Source: Climacium dendroides
Taxonomy: Eukaryota > Streptophyta > Bryopsida > Hypnales > Climaciaceae
NCBI GenBank assembly: GCA_950106755.1
Contig: OX467083.1
Coordinates: 36,203,029-36,267,028, forward strand
Reading direction: 5' to 3'
Length of the DNA: 64,000 nt
The position numbers were made by a program, and so were the translations under genes. Below the pieces are notes generated by a model. The model was not told the DNA's origin, made no database searches, and worked only from the letters and a program-made list of their open reading frames with translations. Numbering within the stretch: the first letter of the stretch is position 1; each line of letters begins with the position of its first letter. This document shows positions 61,381 through 64,000 of the stretch, piece after piece.

Positions 61381-62368
61381 AATCAAAAAAAGGAGATAAG
61401 AGACTTCTTGCCAATTGTCTTGCCTTCTTTGCTTTCAATTTATCTCTTGCAATATCTTTGTTAACCCTACATTGAAATGGTACAAAACCACAATAAGGTA
61501 CCTTCCAACCTTGATGTGGCTCTTTTAATTTCACAAGTTTTTGTAGTTTCTCTCTTGCTTCTTTAATAGCCTTAGGAATCTATGATGCTTTGAACCTTTT
61601 TAGAGCAATCCTATCCTCTTGTCTTGCTATCTTTATTGCTTGTTTTATAGCTTTTTCTATTACTCTTTTCTTCTTGTTCTATGCAACTGTCTCCTTTCTT
61701 TTTTCCTTCTGTTTTAGTACTTGAGTCTTTTTTTGTGCAATTTGTTCTATATTGTCAATGTAATTTTCACTTGTCAAGAAGACTAACTTTGAATAATCCA
61801 CATAAGGTTCAGATCTTTCTCTTTTTTTTTGTTTCTACTTGAGGCAAACAAAGAAACTCACTAATTGGCCTGTTGTTTGTAGTTGTTGCTCCTTCTTTAG
61901 TTTTAGTACATGATGCCTCTTTTAAGTTTGTTTGACCCTCCACATCCACAAAGTAATATGTTGTTGCTTCTATATTTAAATGTATGTCTTCAGCCAATAT
62001 TTCTTAAACTTAAACTTCTACAGTCTTAGTTGTAAAAGTTTCACTTGGTCCCATTTTATCCTGTAGTTTATCAAGATTATAAGGCCAAATGCCAATAGCT
62101 CAAAATGTTAACCTAATATTACTGAGAGTATATGCTCTTTGTAAGGATAATGATGTCTATTGTGCAAGATCCTCTTTTCACACTTTCTATCCTCTCTGAT
62201 TCATATTCCAAATATATCTGTATACTCTAAATGCTATTTAAAAAAGTTAAAATAACAACAACATTTAAAGGCTGTAGAGAATGTGAAGTGTGAAAGGGTA
62301 GTGACAAGAGATCTAAATTTGTTGCTTTTGCTTTTTTACAGACCTCTAATGTCACATGGGAGTTGTGA

Positions 62369-63490
62369 CACTAGAAGAAAAATGTGTCCGTTGCAACCCA
62401 CTGAGATGCGACTATGTGTCCTATACAACTGAGATGCGACTGTAGCCCTCTGTATTTGCACCAAATTTCACGTGTATGTAGTTGTAGTCGCAAAGTAGTC
62501 GGAAAATGAAGAACAGGGTTACGATATTGTAACAGAAGAACTGACATGAGGTATTCTACATCCAGCATTCATCGCAGTTGTCCATGTGGACAGCTATCCG
62601 CGAAGTAGAGTCCACCGTGGAAAAATGCAATCGCTCTGATTACAGGCTGCAACTAAAAACTAGAAGATTGCAACTTAGAAATGACTCAAATGCAACTAGG
62701 AATCAACTATAATGCAACTAGAGCCCGACTACAGTGCAACTAAAAAACGATTCAAATGCAACTAGAGAACAAGTGCAATGCAACTAGAACATGACTGAAA
62801 ATCGATTCAATTGTCCCATATCGATTGTTAAGAATACCATCAGCTTGAACAGATAAGAATGGTAAGTTATAGCATTCTTGTGTAATGAATTTTGATAGTG
62901 AAATTCTAATATTTATATATTTTGTAGATTTTTACACTTTGTAGATTTCTACAATTTGTAGATTTCTATAATTTACAATTCTATAAATTATAACCAAGTC
63001 GCAAACTAGTTGCAAACCAATTGTATGTCAATCGCAAACCAGTTGCACACTAGTCGCAAACGAGTTGTACATCAATCGCAAACTAGTTGCACACTAGTTG
63101 CAAACCAATTGTATGTCAATCGCAAACCAGTTGCACTCTAGTCGCAAACGAGTTGCACATCAATCGCAAACTAGTTGCACACCAGTTGTATGTCAATCGC
63201 AAACCAGTTGCACATTAGTTGCAAACCAGTTGCACACAAATAAGTGAAATAACTTCCACATCAGCAACCACGTCACAGCAACTTCCACATCAACAACCAC
63301 GTCACAGCAGTTCATCGACGAAGTTCTCCATTACCTATCGAATGACAAACAACCTCGCGACTGCAGTGCAACTCATGCGATTTGTCCACTGCGACTGTGG
63401 ACTCCAGAATATCACCAAGTCGCAAATGTCCGATACGACTACAAACTAGTCGCAAACCGCAGTCGCAAAACCCTGCTTTTTCTTCTAGTG
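62369..63490. mobile_element. Non-autonomous CACTA-like element, 1.12 kb, nested
   Basis: The ends CACTAGAAGAAAAA and TTTTTCTTCTAGTG are exact 14-bp inverted repeats. A 3-bp TGA duplication flanks it (62366-62368 and 63491-63493). Subterminal DNA is full of GTTGCA/TGCAAC motifs: inverted on the left (ATGCAACTAG, about 62650-62790) and direct on the right (AGTCGCAAAC, AGTTGCACAC, about 62995-63240). There is no transposase. It has inserted into the DDE transposase relic on the opposite strand. Confidence 0.9.
62990..63240. repeat. Subterminal short-unit array of the nested element
   Basis: About two dozen units of roughly 10-11 bp (CGCAAACCAGT / TGCACACTAGT) in tandem, slightly varied; probable transposase-binding repeats. 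Confidence 0.85.
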
Positions 63491-63834
63491 TGACCATCAA
63501 TAATTAGCAAATATCAATTTGTGGGCTGAAAGCTTTCTCCTTGCCTATTGTAAATATGAAGTGGTCTATCCATTTGGAGAAAATGTATGTTGTCTTCCAT
63601 CCATTAGGTTGCATTACCATTGAAGATGTAGAAGTTGAAAATAATCTGTCCAGCTGCATTTATAGCAATAAGCACTATTATAGATTTTCTTTCATTGGGA
63701 ATAAGTGAGTGGACACTTCTTAATCCTCTTCTTGCTAAAACTTGAACACCACTCTCATCAGCATTCCAAATGTGATGAAGCTCATAGTTATGCTTCATAT
63801 ACAAATCTAACTAGAGACATTTTTATGACGTTTT

Positions 63835-64000
63835 TATGACGTTGACGTGTTGAGAGTGGTTTATCTCGAGAAATCACGGAGATTCTGGCTGCAACTGGAG
63901 AAAGTTGTTTAAAAACTTTTTTAAATCTACAAGTCTTCTAGTCTTTAAGTCTTCAAATTTTCAAATCTTCTAATTGCATCACATTAGTCTATCATGTTGG
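63835..64000 (-). repeat. Dispersed repeat, partner of 32780-32975
   Basis: The reverse complement carries the same ordered blocks as 32780-32975, including TTGCAGCCAGAATC and CTCTCAACA. It abuts the transposase relic and continues past the window edge. Confidence 0.6.

Larger units (their letters stand above)
61380..63825 (-). pseudogene. pogo/Tigger-type DDE transposase relic, split by a CACTA-like element
   Basis: Reading minus from 63825, a DDE piece opens with ELHHIWNADESGVQVLARRG, carrying the first catalytic Asp, followed by IVLIAINAAGQIIF. The second Asp lies in LLIIDGH at about 63495. The frame is then interrupted by the insertion at 62369-63490 and resumes as NSHVTLEVCKKAKA ... HTSHSLQPLNV, where family members have QPLD. 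The third catalytic residue is therefore Asn. After about 62240 the frame is lost. A Lys-rich C-terminal-like part (about 61860-61380) has internal stops. The N-terminal HTH region is missing, replaced by the dispersed repeat at the window edge. The relic is inactive. Confidence 0.82.

Noticed and set aside
1..64000. CRISPR arrays, operons, rRNA or tRNA genes
   Set aside because: The tandem arrays seen are transposon subterminal repeats without spacers; no B-box-like tRNA core or rRNA stretch was noticed by eye, and the genome is eukaryotic.

Overview
The window looks like nuclear DNA of a land plant, probably a non-seed plant such as a moss, liverwort, lycophyte or fern. Four pieces of evidence point there: multi-exon genes with GT-AG introns; a plant-type GH95 alpha-fucosidase and a plant-type GT47 exostosin-like enzyme; plant DNA transposons (CACTA, Stowaway-like and MULE-like MITEs); and a secreted transferrin-fold gene, a family not normally found in seed plants. 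The species cannot be named from the sequence. Gene islands have a clearly higher GC content than the very AT-rich DNA between them.

Layout. (1) 1-2446, minus strand: 5' part of a GH95 alpha-L-fucosidase gene that runs off the left edge. (2) 2.5-17.3 kb: AT-rich and gene-poor, with a perfect 150-bp CACTA-type palindrome, a 1.84-kb non-autonomous CACTA-like element, a foldback element and a partial TIR element. (3) 17.3-23.2 kb, plus strand: an intact four-exon gene for a single-lobe, GPI-anchored transferrin (399 aa), followed by a broken tandem copy. (4) 23.2-39.7 kb: decayed repeats, several MITEs and no convincing gene. (5) 40.9-44.6 kb, plus strand: a complete seven-exon GT47 gene (558 aa). 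(6) 44.7-51.8 kb: repeats, including a second, complete copy of the TIR element. (7) 51.8-56.4 kb, minus strand: a complete nine-coding-exon gene for eIF2B delta (651 aa) with a GC-AG intron, a NAGNAG acceptor, a possible leader uORF and upstream telo-box repeats. (8) 57.2-64 kb: decayed coding relics, ending in a pogo/Tigger-type transposase relic interrupted by a 1.12-kb CACTA-like element.

The four genes do not form an operon or a pathway. Three concern the cell surface (fucosidase, Golgi glycosyltransferase, surface metal binder) and one is a translation factor. The most unusual item is the transferrin gene: all four canonical iron ligands and the anion-binding Arg align, and it has a signal peptide and a GPI-type tail. 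This suggests a cell-surface ferric-iron system in a land plant. All splice models were made by eye; their exon lengths and phases close exactly, but no transcript or database search was available.
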